In this document: in pieces, positions 1 to 10,904 of the stretch | Position numbering within the stretch: position 1 is the stretch's first letter | Layout: each line of letters opens with the position of its first letter | Source: Microvelia longipes | Lineage: Eukaryota > Arthropoda > Insecta > Hemiptera > Veliidae | Reading direction: 5' to 3' | DNA: 64,000 bases | Assembly: GCA_018340805.1 (NCBI GenBank) | Contig: JACMZG010001913.1 | Span: forward strand, 32,200,435 to 32,264,434 | The notes under the pieces: model-generated | Database searches by the model: none | What the model saw: the letters and a program-made list of their open reading frames with translations, nothing else | What the model was told of the DNA's origin: nothing | Translations under genes and position numbers: made by a program

Positions 1-1535
1 TACGTAAATTTATTCGTGCTAAAACGTTAATATAACAAAAATAGAATAAAAACTTACATTAGAGTTAATTATAACTTAATTTTATTATTTATCTTTACAA
101 TAATTTGAACCTCAATTTTACGTAAACAGACATTTTTGACAACTAGCGCTACCTAGTAGAGAACTGTAAAACTAATAATATTGAGATATTCTACAAAAAT
201 AAACAAATGATTTGTAAACAAACCTGGCACAGAATAAACTCCCTTAAAATACGTAAATTTGTAATGACAACAACTTATTTATAGTTTCCGATTATTTTAA
301 AGTATATCTAATGTGAAAGTGTTGTGACCTTGACCCAGTGAAGGTTTGAAACTAGAGAATGATTGCATTTAATTTCACTTATAAAGAAATCATTATATGT
401 CATTAATGTACTATTTAAATGTTTTACAATAACATAGTTTGTGATATAAAAAACAGGTTAAACTTTCGTAGAGTGTATGGGTGCCACATTTTTGAATTGT
501 AAGTTTATAGGAGATATTATTATATTTAAATCATCATATTATAGGGTTGTATAAACCTACAGTTGGTACTTCCATTTTTCACTCTGATCTATAAAGTCAT
601 ATCACGTAAAGTCAAATTAGTTTACGTAGCAATTAGTTTCGTTTTAGGCGTTTTTAAAGCGGTTGATATTGTGAGCAGTTTAAAAACTACACAAAACAAA
701 CAAAATGTATAATAACTTTTCAGTCTTGTTACATTTATAAGTTAGCCAATTTGCCGTAATTATTTAGTTTAGTTTAGAACTTTCCAGTAATTATTATATA
801 CTCAATAAAATATACTCAGCACTAGTATTATTTTATTTATTTTCTATAAGGTTTCATCAAGTTTATGATACTTTCCATTTTATAATATTTGATAGCATTT
901 ATTGCAAGGTTTAGCAATCAAGAAGGCGGTCGCTCAAAACGGGGATTTTCAAAACAGTTAACAGCTCTACTTCATTCTAGATGGGAATATACAACACTAC
1001 CACGTTAAGGCAGAGTTTTGAATCCCACATTTTAATGGGGAGATACATCAATAAGTATAATGTTTACTCTACCAACATAATGTAAACAATGCTACTATCC
1101 CCGGTATGATTGTTACTTAGCTGATCTTTCTAATCAAATCAGCATTAAACATCTCTGAGTTCATACGTTGTGAACGTAGAGATCACGATTTTCTTTACGT
1201 CGTGAACTGTGTGTATTTTTTATAGTATTCATAAGCCTATTGCTTAGGGAAAAAACATTTGTTATAGCTTAACAAAAAATTAAAAAATGTAAATGGAATG
1301 TAAAAAATCTGCTTCGGGTATATAATCGACCATATCAAATATAAATACGTCACGGAAGTTACGTTTTGTTGCAGAACGTTTCTTTGTTACATAATAAAGC
1401 ATGCTATTGGTCACTTTAGGATCACAAAAAAATAAATAATAGGATCCTTTGTTTCATTTTTTTTTGATATGAGCCAATATGTATTTTGTGGAGTCACACT
1501 TTCGCGACGAATTAACATAGTGCTCATGAAGAAGA
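1..1535. other. AT-rich stretch, nothing recognised
   Basis: No convincing exon, RNA gene or repeat boundary seen. Probably intronic sequence upstream of the first integrin exon. Confidence 0.5.
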
Positions 1536-1830
1536 TATACAGGGTGGTGCATTTCACCCTGCACTGGTGCATTTCACCAATACATCACTTTGATTAACTC
1601 AGCTTCGTATGGAGCTATCGCGATAAAATTCGTTACAACCCACTAAGTTGACAACTGGAAGTTTGATACCCAATTTATTATGTTGTTAACGTTGGTATGT
1701 ATGGTCATCATTTTACCAATATGTGATTTTTTACAGTAACTTTAGATTATATTGGAGCAAACCTTTGCGTCATATTCTGAACATTTGATACTAATAAAAT
1801 GAAATTCCGGTAATTTTTTGTAATTTTCCC
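1536..1830 (+). mobile_element. Partial MITE-like element (family M)
   Basis: Opens with ACAGGGTGGTGCATTTCA and continues through CTTCGTATGGAGCTATCG, CACTAAGTTGACAACTGGAA and, at the end, ATTCCGGTAATTTTTT. The same order of blocks recurs at 6208-6430 and 56890-57350, which identifies a dispersed family. The inverted right half is missing here. No coding capacity. Confidence 0.6.
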
Positions 1831-2130
1831 GGGGTGGTACCCCCAAATTTATAAGGGGACCCGTCCAAAAAAACATGTTTACTGGCGCAAAATCCGTTTC
1901 AGGTCAAAAGAAGTTGTTTGGAGCAATAAAACAAATTTTTGATTTTTTTGGGGGCAACACCCCCAAAATTTATAAGGGGGAGCCGACCAAAAAAATTGTT
2001 TTTATTAGCTCGAAATCCGTTTCAGGTCAAAAAAAAGTTGTTTGGAGCAATAAAAAAAATTTGACTTTTTGGGGTCAGCACCCCCAAAATTTATAAGGGG
2101 GTGACAACCAAAAAATTTTTCGCCCTGAAC
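1826..2130 (+). repeat. Tandem repeat, about 121 bp unit, 2.5 copies
   Basis: The block ACCCCCAAAATTTATAAGGG and the block TCCGTTTCAGGTCAAAA recur about every 121-123 bp, each followed by GTTTGGAGCAATAAA. A diverged copy of the same unit is at 8236-8400. A short open frame across it (1875-2096) is a by-product of the repeat, not a gene. Confidence 0.75.
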
Positions 2131-2204
2131 CACTCTTGTTTACTCAAAACGGATTTTAAGCTCAAAAACAATTATTAAAATAGAACACAAAAAATGACTA
2201 GAGA

Positions 2205-2490
2205 CAATCTAGGGACGATTTAAGGTACCTCTCTACCTACCTTGGATCTTCCTAGGTTGTTCCTAGCTTTTTCCTAGCCTTTCCTAGAATTTAAGGTGCA
2301 AAGTTAGGAAAAGGCTGGAGAAAACTAGGAGAGATCTCTTCCTAGCCCTAGGGACGGGTTAAAAATGTTCTAAAATGACACTAAAGCTAGGAAGAAGCTA
2401 GGAAAAAGCTAGGAACAACCTAGGACAACCTAGGAAGAACCTAGGAGAGATTTTTTTGAAACTTTTGATCATTCTGAATACGGGCCTTAG
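2205..2490. mobile_element. Fold-back element rich in CCTAGG
   Basis: The left half (2245-2290) reads as repeated TTCCTAGG and TTCCTAGC. The right half (2385-2450) carries the inverse, AAGCTAGGAAAAAGCTAGG and AACCTAGGA. The two halves can pair over about 45 bp. The right end GAATACGGGCCTTAG is shared with the fold-back at 28983-29099, suggesting one non-autonomous family. Confidence 0.6.
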
Positions 2491-3110
2491 ACTCATCTCA
2501 CCGGCACTGATGATGATCGTTATGGTCGAAAGCTGGCTTTATATATTCAATTATATCGTTGTGGAAGACAAATGCTGTTTACTTTATTAGAATATTCTCC
2601 ATCTCAATAATTTTCGGATTTTACCTGGGCTTTTAAGGAGCTCATACCATAGACTAAGGCCATGAAGGGCTCTAGTATACTTGCTCAGGACTCTATATAG
2701 CAGCATTAAAGGACTTTAGATATTTTTTTTAAGACTTTGAAAATTTATTTTAAAATTAAATCTTTATGGCCCTTGTGCAATATACCATCATGGCAAGAAT
2801 CAAACATCGGACCATGACCGTTTTCAAGATCAAAATCAAGACAGAATCCGTTTCAAAGATCTCTGATGACGAAAAAAAACGTATAAAAACTTGAAATGAA
2901 ACCAGTTCGAAGTCAGATCCATTCTATGTAGCCAAAAAGTTAAAGAAAAACATGGTAAATCAACAGAAATCAAAATTACGGACGATAAATAAATTTCTAT
3001 TTGTGTAATCAAGACAGAGTCGATACGAAACTTAAAGTGACCAGAAAGTCGAAAAACGGTGGTTAATTACCGGAAAATCTAAAATACTGCCTGTAATCAA
3101 CATATTTTAA
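2491..3110. other. No recognised feature
   Basis: AT-rich sequence. No open frame, RNA gene or repeat boundary that I can support. Confidence 0.5.
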
Positions 3111-3112
3111 GT

Positions 3113-3335
3113 AGGGAGTCGTTTTTGAGGTTTCTTGCTTAAGGTTCAGGTTTATGCTTTATAACTTGAGCAGTTACTCAATTATCAATCACTACTCGTA
3201 ACTATTTTTTTTATTTTTCATGTAAAATGCACCAAAATTTTTAAAGATAAACACTAACTGACCATTACACTAGTGCATTGTTAATGGTGTGCGTTGCCTT
3301 TGAATAATAATTTCCTTTGAAAAATACTAAACTTC
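3113..3335 (+). mobile_element. Partial fold-back element (family F)
   Basis: The block CTTAAGGTTCAGGTTTATGC followed by TTATAACTTGAGCAGTTACT also occurs in the right arm of the complete family F copy at 21636-22056. The block AATTTCCTTTGAAAAATAC occurs in that copy's centre. The terminal GCGGTGGTCCGCATG motif is absent here, so this copy is truncated. Confidence 0.55.
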
Positions 3336-3364
3336 TGGTTTTTAATCATTAGTGTTATGCAGCA

Positions 3365-3475
3365 AAGAGTGAGGTCAATATCTGGATGGGTGACTGCTGG
3401 GATGAGTGTTGCAAATCTGTTCTCCGAAAGCGGAGAAACTTTCCGCGGTACCCCGTACCCGATTTACTTTCTTAC
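3365..3475 (+). repeat. 5S rRNA-like fragment, possible SINE3-type head
   Basis: The segment around 3372-3412 contains GAGGTCAATATCTGGATGGG followed by TGACTGCTGGGATGAGTGTTG. This resembles the 3' half of 5S rRNA (loop A / internal control region with TGGATGGGTGACC). It is too short and diverged to be a working 5S gene. After it comes GTACCCCGTACCCGATTTA, a tail motif also present in family G repeats at 29395 and 32585. Confidence 0.45.
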
Positions 3476-3480
3476 TATGT

Positions 3481-5155
3481 ATCTAAAATTCCACAATAAA
3501 AAATAATTGCGAAAAATGAGAAAAATGTAAGAAAAACATTTAATGAAAACGTATTAAAATAAAATACCTATTGAAACATTATGTCAACTATTTTATAACA
3601 TATCAATACATTTTTAATTAAGCGACCGACAAAAGAAATCTAACGAGAGAACTAGCAAAAAAGTAATAACATGAAAATAAATAAAATTATACATAACACA
3701 AGCTAAATTAAGAAAAAGCTATCAAAATATATTTAAAAAAAATTATATATGTCAATAAATAATAATATATTGCTGAATAATAATTACAATGAATTTATTT
3801 TTTTTCGGATGTTTAGTAATTACGAATACATTTTGTCAGGAGTTTTGTTTGCTGATTGTGATTTATGGTTCTGCCTCATTTTATTATATGATTATTTTTC
3901 TTGACTGTTTATAGTCTATAACGAAGGTTTGACATGTAAAAGGTGCTGATAACATCTTTGATTTTTATGTATTAGTTTATATCTGTTATTCGCCGCTGAT
4001 GCCCGACTTCATGATAACTTAACAAAGTCACCGACATATTTGAGCAAAAAAATATAATATTTTAAATATAGGTATTCATGATGTTCTTTTAGCGAATTAC
4101 CAACGCGCTAAAGCTTATGAGATAAGGGTCGTTTTACATATATATATATATTTTATATATATACTGCTCTAAAATAATAGCTCTAGACATGCATGATTTT
4201 ATGCTCTTCAAAAAGGCTATAATTTTTTTAAATATTTCGATGCCCCTGTAGACCACTTTAGATGCCCCTAATCATCTTAAGACTCGGCTCAAACCTTCCC
4301 ATCACTGTGGATTAATTTTGTAAAAAACTTTCATTAAAATTCGTCCAGTCGTTCTCGAGTTTAGAGGGAACATCGGTAGCGACATTTGAATTTTATTTAT
4401 ATAGATATTATTCTTAATCACTGAGTCCCCCCCTCCTTTCATGTTCCTAAACTCTTAAGTTCATCTTTCCATTGGAAATTTGCTAAATTGCGTATAAGAA
4501 GTGACAGTTCAAATATTTTGTAATGTAGTTATCTTTAAAGACATTCTTTTAAAAATAGTTCGTCGCAAATAGGTAAAACAGATGTGAGTGCACATCTGTC
4601 AAACTGACCATTAAAGAGTCATACTCACTTGTCCTACAAAAAGTGTAATTGAAACAGAAATTCATATTCCTTAGTAGACAAACATCAGAAGCAGATGTGC
4701 TTTCGCTAAAACACATGTTTGACCAGTGGCGAAGTTATGTGACATGACAGACAAGGTTCACCCGTGGGAGGATCTTCACCTTTTAGCATTTTACACGAAG
4801 CTTATCTTGATTTAAAAACAGCGACTGTTTACTTGAAGTATTTATCGCTAATAGACATTACAATATACCGTCTCAATACAGAAATAACATTGCTTAAAAG
4901 TTTCTTCTTATCTATTTTCGTTTTTTATTTTCATTTATTTCCTCTTTATTTATACTTTAATGGTATTTCTTTCACATATTTTACGCTTGCTTATTTGCTA
5001 ATTGTAGCAATAAATTTCATTTCATATCTGACATCGATCTGATATTAAATTCTTGAACGTTTAAAAATTCAAGATGATTCTTGTTGAATTATTTTTACTC
5101 ATGTGAAACAAATGTTTTAAAATGAAAAAATATGAATTTTTAATAAATTAAAACT
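3481..5155. other. AT-rich stretch with a short TA microsatellite, no supported gene
   Basis: A short (TA)n tract is at about 4138-4163. A 92-codon frame at 4764-5042 (+) is T-rich and hydrophobic, has no recognisable domain and no splice context, so I do not call it a gene. Confidence 0.5.
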
Positions 5156-5161
5156 ACTTAC

Positions 5162-5343
5162 TCTTCCAGACATAGAATATAGTGACCTAGCATCATAGCT
5201 ATGATGCTTGGTGATACGTAAAGTATCGAAAAAACTAACAGGCACTTATAAAAGGGACCCTCTAATTGAGCGGTTTTATAGAAAATGGACCACAAATCAA
5301 TAGGATCCACTGGATACCTTATTTTTGCCTTAAATTCTCTCAT
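5162..5343 (-). CDS. Possible exon of unknown gene (minus strand)
   Basis: Sixty codons from an ATG at 5343, ending in phase 2 at a perfect GTAAGT donor (5161-5156, minus strand). The predicted peptide has a non-repetitive first half (REFKAKIRYPVDPIDLWSIF) and a likely membrane-spanning segment near residues 34-58. It is more protein-like than other AT-rich frames nearby. I do not recognise the family. No acceptor-linked partner exon was found: the frame at 5518-5814 cannot be joined in phase to it. It could be a decayed gene, an exon of a nested gene on the opposite strand, or chance. Confidence 0.25.
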
Positions 5344-5517
5344 CTCAGTTATTTAAGGTAGAGAATAGGGTATGATAAGTGAAGGTCCCTTTTCAATAAA
5401 AGTACCTATTAACTTACCTACTTATAATTTTAAATGTACAAGTACAGACTATACTATTATATGGGAACCAAAATTATAAATGATCGCTCTTGTGAAAAAT
5501 ACAGCTTGTCTTTTAAT

Positions 5518-5814
5518 TTACCTGAGAATCCACAGGTTGGTTGGACGTAAGTGGGTCTGTGGTTGGTAAAAAGAGAGGAGGAAAGATGATGAGGAAAGTC
5601 CCTCTACAAGTTTGGGCTTTTGAATGCTTACCGCAACGGAGTGAAATTTGTAGTCTTTAAGTTTCTTTAAATTTTGTTGTGAAGAAGTTTGGGATGAGCT
5701 TGGGAAATTAAGTCCTAGAGGCAACGCCCTCAAAATCCACCCCACGGTGAGCTGAGGTTGTATTAAAAGACAAACCGTTATTAAACTTACTTTTTCGTTA
5801 TGGTCACAGGTCAT
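5518..5814 (-). other. Unassigned 98-codon open frame (minus strand)
   Basis: Open from an ATG at 5814. It is serine/glutamine-rich in the middle and has a possible donor, CTCAG|GTAAAT, at its end. No family resemblance. Local GC content is higher than in the flanks. Splicing to the frame at 5162-5343 would give an immediate stop, so a joint gene is not supported. Confidence 0.15.
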
Positions 5815-5829
5815 TTAAATTAAATTAAA

Positions 5830-6205
5830 ACCTTCATTTTCATTAATTATTGATAACTTGCAATGAGACTACCTCTATAAAAAATCAATCGCTAGGGTAC
5901 TGCTGTTTGGCGATTGATTAAACAGAATCATTTAACAAACAGAATTAAATCTTGGCTCTGGGTAAAAAATTAAAAACTATATTTCTATTTTTTATGAATG
6001 TGCTGAATAAATAAGTTACTTAGAAAAGAAGGGAAGTCAACGTATTTATTGTGTCGAAAATACAAAATTGATTGCTGGCATTGTGTCTGTATTTATTTTG
6101 TATTTATTTTATCTGTGAATTTATTTTATATTTTAAATTTATTTTCTGTATAATTTATTATCGTATTTTCCAAAATATTAATTGGAAAACGAAAACCAAT
6201 AGTTA
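5830..6205. other. No recognised feature
   Basis: AT-rich; nothing supportable seen. Confidence 0.5.
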
Positions 6206-6207
6206 CT

Positions 6208-6930
6208 CTTTACAGGGTGGAATGTTTCAAATACATCACCCTGATTAACTCGTTAGCTTTGTGAGGTGCAATCGTGATAAAATTGGTGTCCACCCCCACC
6301 CCCTTAAGTTGACCACTGGAAGTTTATGTACCCAATTATTTTTTTGTAATCGTCTGACATGTATGGTAATCTGAATACCAAAATGTGTTTTTCTACGGTA
6401 ACTAAAAAGTTAAAAAAGTTAAAAAGTTAAATTAGTATATACCATTATATTTTTATATAGCCACCGCCGTGGCCGAGGTCGTTGGAGCGTTAGTCTTTAC
6501 ATTAACCTTTGACAACGCGGATGTCTGGGGTTCGCATCGCCAGTTTAAGCTCTCGGTTTATATAAGATTTTTGTTTGAATAAATTATAGCTAACTTTAGA
6601 TTACACTTTGAGCATAACAGTTGCCACTAGCACCTGAGGTTGTTCCTGCAGGAATTTCCCCTGATGGACCCAAGGCTCTAAACGGGAATTATTATTATTT
6701 TTTTCCGAGGTATCGTCTGGCAAACATAAGGACTAATACCACAGAGTACTTAGAACTCACAGTACTAGTCTCTGCTAATACCCATTTATAAAACAAAATA
6801 AGTATACTCGCACTCTAGAATTCATTACTTTTAATGCATTGTATAGAAAAAAATACCGGAATTTAACGGTATTGGTATCAAATTGTCATACATATGACAC
6901 AGTTTCATAAATCATCCAATTTCGTTAATA
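6208..6930 (+). mobile_element. MITE-like element (family M) interrupted by a SINE
   Basis: The left part (6208-6430) has ACAGGGTGGAATGTTTCAAA, GATTAACTCG, TTAAGTTGACCACTGGAAGT and GTAATCGTCTGACATG. The right part (about 6850-6930) has ACCGGAATTTAACGGTATTG and ATATGACACAGTTTCA in inverse orientation to the left half, as in the fuller copy at 56890-57805. A tRNA-derived SINE sits between them at 6462-6700. Confidence 0.6.
6462..6700 (+). mobile_element. tRNA-derived SINE (type 2, Ser/Leu-like head)
   Basis: The head reads GCCGTGGCCGAGGTCGTTGG, a polymerase III A-box of the Ser/Leu tRNA kind. GGGGTTCGCATCGCC follows about 50 bp later as the B-box. The body contains AATTATAGCTAACTTTAGA and GTTGCCACTAGCACCTGAGG, shared with the second copy at 32155-32400 in the same order. 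It ends in an A/T-rich tail. It is inserted in a family M element after ACCATTATATTTTTATATA. Confidence 0.7.
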
Positions 6931-6960
6931 TGTCGAACTAATAAAATGATGACTAACTCT

Positions 6961-8060
6961 GATGATGACTAATTTTTAGTCGAAAGATTAGTTATTATAT
7001 ATTAAACAATAAAGGACTTTTTGTATAATTAACCTGTTTTTATTTATATATTTTTTCATGTACGATTTCATATACTTATAGTCCACAAAAAGAAAATTTT
7101 TAACTAATAAAATAAATTTAATTTTTTAAGACAAAAGTTACCTTTAAGCTATAAATCCTTATAAATAAAAATTATAAAATTTATAAATTATGTTTATAAA
7201 ATTAATTTTTTAAAGTTATTTAAAAAAAACGCTTTTCCTTGCCTGAACCATAGTTTTTAAATAATTTTTGCAACAACACTGCTACGCATGATTCCGTTTA
7301 TAGATTATATTCCGTTATTCTTTGCTAAACGTGCATTTCTGATCCCGTTCTGTCCTGAATAAAGTGTTAAAAGATTGATACAAAATTCTCAGCCTAATCA
7401 ACTTAGTGACAATTATTTATTGAAGGGATTTCACGTATAATTGTATTACCTTATGTATAATTGTATAAAATGCACTGCTTACTATTGTATTATAATACGT
7501 TCATCATTTATCATACATATTAATCACATGAATCGTATATACGATGAATAGCTGAATACTAACTAGCTCAGTGGCGCCTGCGCCGACACTCTTACTAGAA
7601 ATAACTTTGGCATACTTTTTTCTGCTTCTATGGAACGAGTGACTCGATTTATATTATAGTTTAGTATTTAAATAAAACTCTGTTATACCATTAGATGCAG
7701 CGAATTTTCAAAGAAATTTATGTTAAAGATGTCGTTAGCATGTGAACGATAAAGTAAAAAAAAAAAATATGAGGTGCCGCGTACCTGATTTTTTTCAAAG
7801 ATGTAATTTTATAGTTTGAGTAATGTTCATTTTTTATTTAATAAGTGTGAAATTAAGAATTAAACTGAGGCGTTCCGAGTGCAATGGTTAAAGTATTATT
7901 TGAAGTAGCTTGGTGTAAAGATTATTAAGAAATTCCTTAAAGTCTCTTATTTTTAATGTTTTTCTGTGTTTTCCTGTGATTATTAATGTCATTTCGGTAT
8001 ATCCGACAGATATAATTATTTTTATCTCCAGACGGTGTATAAAGTGAAGTTTATGCACTA
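6961..8060. other. AT-rich stretch, nothing recognised
   Basis: No exon or RNA gene seen. A short GCGCCTGCGCC hairpin occurs near 7575. The motif GAGGTGCCGCGTACCTGATT (7770) weakly resembles the family G tail. Confidence 0.45.
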
Positions 8061-8069
8061 GTTTTTAGA

Positions 8070-8170
8070 GAGTAAAGACTATTAATTCCTTTGGGAGTAA
8101 AAAGTAACTTTTCATTCCCTTGGGAGTAAAAATTAACTTTTCATTCCCTTGGAGTAAAAAGTGTTTCCTA
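8070..8170 (+). repeat. Short tandem repeat, about 36 bp unit, 3 copies
   Basis: CCCTTGGGAGTAAAAA followed by TAACTTTTCATT recurs three times with small differences. Confidence 0.75.
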
Positions 8171-8235
8171 ATATCCATTTTTTGGGAGTGGTATATCCTC
8201 TAAACTTTTGAAAAGGACCGATCACTTTTACAACA

Positions 8236-8400
8236 CTTTCTTGCGGGTAGCGCCCCACAAAATTTATAAGGGTGACCCAACCAAAACATTTTTTATTGGC
8301 TTTAAATCAGTTTTAAGTCAAAGGAAGTTGTTTAGAGCAATATTTTTTTTACTTGTTTGGGGGTGGCGCCTCTTGTATGAACGAGGGGGTCCAATTCCTC
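8236..8400 (+). repeat. Diverged copy of the 121-bp repeat seen at 1826-2130
   Basis: Contains CCCCACAAAATTTATAAGGG, TTTTAAGTCAAAGGAAGTTG and TTTAGAGCAATA in the same order as the tandem units at 1826-2130. Confidence 0.6.
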
Positions 8401-8635
8401 TTAAAAATTAAAAAAAATATATTTTGTATTTGAATAAAATAAACAAAATGAATGAACATAAGAATATAAGAATCAATAAATGACGTCAATGTCAAGAAAT
8501 ATTTTTTTTGCATCATTGGAGTAAAATCCTATTTTACCCTTGCAATTATCAACTTCCTCGACTCCGTGTCGAGAGTTAATGGTCATAAATCTCTTTATAT
8601 CTCTTTAGAATATTTTTTTCTAAAGATTTAGGTCT
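8401..8635. other. No recognised feature
   Basis: Short AT-rich spacer before the Penelope-like inverted repeat. Confidence 0.4.
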
Positions 8636-8839
8636 TCGGTGGTGACCGCGTCAATGTAGACGAAGAATCCGATGTTTCGCTTCCACTGTGGGAGGCATCT
8701 TCAGGGATGTAGGACATCATAGAATGGCTTCACAAACCTGAACTGTAGGCATCCCATATGTCCTACATCCCTGATGATGCCTCCCACAGTGGAAGCGAAA
8801 CGTCGGATCTTCATCTACGCGGTCACCACCGGAATAGCC
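8636..8839. mobile_element. Inverted repeat with Penelope-like terminal motif (hammerhead-core-like)
   Basis: Two arms of about 82 bp (8636-8716 and 8758-8839) are inverted around a spacer of about 41 bp. Each arm carries, read outward, a CCTGATGATGCCTCCCACAG / GGAAGCGAAACGTCGG type sequence and then GCGGTCACCACCGG. CTGATGA (8771-8777) and GAAAC (8797-8801) are separated by 19 bases that form a six-pair hairpin with one mismatch. This is the layout of core strand and stem II of hammerhead motifs reported in Penelope-like retroelements. The left arm has CTGAAGA instead, and I cannot pair stems I and III, so activity is not claimed. Arms differ by several substitutions and a small deletion. Confidence 0.5.
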
Positions 8840-9570
8840 TAAACTATTTTGACAATAACCGCGAAAGCCTACGCAGTTTATTAGATTTATGCTTTCTACT
8901 TTATTATATTTGTACTTCATTTTTATGCCCCCGTATTAAAAAAAATTTAGTGATTATTGTTGATTTCAAAATTATAGTAAATGCCTTGCTTTGTTCGTCA
9001 GTTAACGAATTTCCACTACAGTAAAATCAAACTTTACACCTTAGTTGAAAATACTTAGTGCAAACAAGGCAGAAATTTAACGATCTCGGTTTATTTTTAA
9101 AAAAGCCACGTTATAAACTGTTTTCCTAAGTGGATCGTTTATAAACACTTCAAAAGTCAAACAGAAATATATTTATATTTTCTTAGTAAAACAAACGCAG
9201 CGCGGTGCGCTACTTTTGAAAGAAATCAGTTTTGAAAAATGTTTTATTTTCATTTCGCAAAGCCATATGGTATTTTTTAGCGAAAATAATGTTGCCGTAT
9301 GTTTCTTATATTCGAGTTAGGTTGGCAGCGCCGGAATGACATCAGCCTTCTCTTATTTAAAAGCAGCCGTAGTTTTAAATTACAGAAATAAATTAAATTA
9401 TTATTAATTCGTTTGTATTAAAGCAAGAGATTAAGGGAAGCATGAAAAATTGATTCAGACTCCGTATAGAAGAAGTATTACATATCCGTATGTAATTACT
9501 AAAATAACAATAATATAAAATACTTTTTTAAATTCAAAATATATTAAATATATGATTATTATATTTGTAT
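8840..9570. other. AT-rich stretch, nothing recognised
   Basis: No supported gene or repeat boundary. A slightly GC-richer piece, GTTGGCAGCGCCGGAATGAC, is near 9322, without identity. Confidence 0.45.
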
Positions 9571-9573
9571 TTG

Positions 9574-10470
9574 GCGCAGAGGTCCGTTACCCGGCCAAAT
9601 TACTTTTAAATGTGTAATTTTTCGCTTTTTAATCCATTTCTTGCTTAAGTTTTTGTTTTATGCTGTACAACCTGAACAATTGTATCACAACTCCTTATTT
9701 AATTCTTCCAAAAATTTTCTAGGAATATACACATGATTATACCATAGACTACGCCATGCATTGCACAACATTATAGACCAAGAGCCCAGGGGTTTTGTTA
9801 ATAAAAGTGTAATGGCTGGAACCAGTCTCAATTTTTCGTAAATACCTTCCTGAACAAGGGATCTGCAATTCTGCCGACTCGTATTCGGATGGGGTGTCCC
9901 AGGCAGAACGCACTCTAGAAGTCAAAGGTTCAGCCGGGGACACCATCCGATGCGAGTCGGCAGAATTGCAGATCCTTGCAGGAAGGTATTTACGAAAAAT
10001 TAAACCCGTTTCCAGCCATTAATTTTTTATTAAACTTGGGTGGAAATTTGACCTGTAAAGTGCGTTCTGCCTGGACGCCCATCCGATACGAGCCTGCAGA
10101 GTTGCAGATCCTTGTTCAGGAAGGTATTTACGAAAAATTGAGACCGGTTCCAGCCATTACACTTTTTATTAACAAAACACCCCTGGGCTCTTGGTCTATT
10201 ATTCGTATGATGTGAATCTCCGTTTTGACCGTTTTCTTTGAAAAATTTAGGAAAAATTAAGTAACAAATTGTGACGCAACTCCTCTGGTTATAAAGCATA
10301 TACCGGACACTTCAGCAAGATATGGATTCATAAGCAAGACAGCCCGCATTTCTAAGAAAATTCGCCCTGTTTGTACAAGTTTCAGCATGAAATGGATTCT
10401 TGAGCTAGAAAACACGCATTTCATTGAAAGTTGTCCGGATTGTGGATCTCCGCGCCAGAATTTTCATAAC
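9574..10470. mobile_element. Fold-back element, family F, with a nested element
   Basis: The left end has GGCGCAGAGGTCCGTTACCC and TTCTTGCTTAAG. The right end has the inverse, ATAAAGCATATACCGGAC and GGATCTCCGCGCCAGAATTT. This matches the arms of the clean family F copy at 21636-22056. The centre is occupied by the separate inverted-repeat element at 9769-10199. A second partial right arm appears at 10320-10470, so the copy is rearranged. Confidence 0.55.
9769..10199. mobile_element. Inverted-repeat MITE (family N) with a duplicated right arm
   Basis: Termini are ATAGACCAAGAGCCCAGG and CCTGGGCTCTTGGTCTAT, near-perfect inverted repeats that continue through AACAAAAC, AAAGTGTAATGGCTGGAACC and GAAGGTATTTACGAAAAATT. 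Internally there is one inverted left arm followed by two direct copies of the right arm (about 9940-10020 and 10035-10199). A simpler copy is at 31025-31236. No protein-coding capacity; open frames across it are mirror images of the repeat. Confidence 0.75.
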
Positions 10471-10904
10471 TCAAATGATCTTGTTTATTGATCTCACTCC
10501 TCTAATCGAATGTCAATTAGAATCGGACCGATTCTACCATTATCGGACCGATGTTGTACCATTATTATGGTCTGTAGAATGTGTCCAGAGTCGTTAGAAT
10601 TTCAACGAAGAGTAAAACAGTTACGAAACAAGGGACGGAAGAAAGTTTTACAACTCAAGTTTATGTGCCCTCCTAAGGAGGAAATGCTGAAAAATTCATT
10701 AAAAATATTTGTTTAATTATAGTCAAACCCTCGTTAATTTATAAAATTATTAGTTATTTCACAAAACACCTAGTTAATGCATATATATAACGACTGACCC
10801 GTTATTCCATTAAATACCTAATTATTTCTATGATTAACTGATTTTCATGATTTAGTGGCAACATACTTATTATACGTTTTACAAATTGTGTATTGATGTT
10901 TCAG
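10471..10904. other. Intron-like AT-rich stretch before the first integrin exon
   Basis: No separate feature supported. A 68-codon frame at 10510-10716 (+) is lysine/arginine-rich at its end but has no splice sites or recognisable motif. Confidence 0.45.

Noticed and set aside
4764..5042. A 92-codon membrane-protein-like frame
   Set aside because: T-rich sequence automatically gives Phe/Leu/Ile-rich peptides; no motif, splice context or homologue recognised.
8771..8801. A functional hammerhead ribozyme
   Set aside because: Core strand and stem II fit, but stems I and III and the cleavage triplet cannot be placed; kept only as a motif resemblance.
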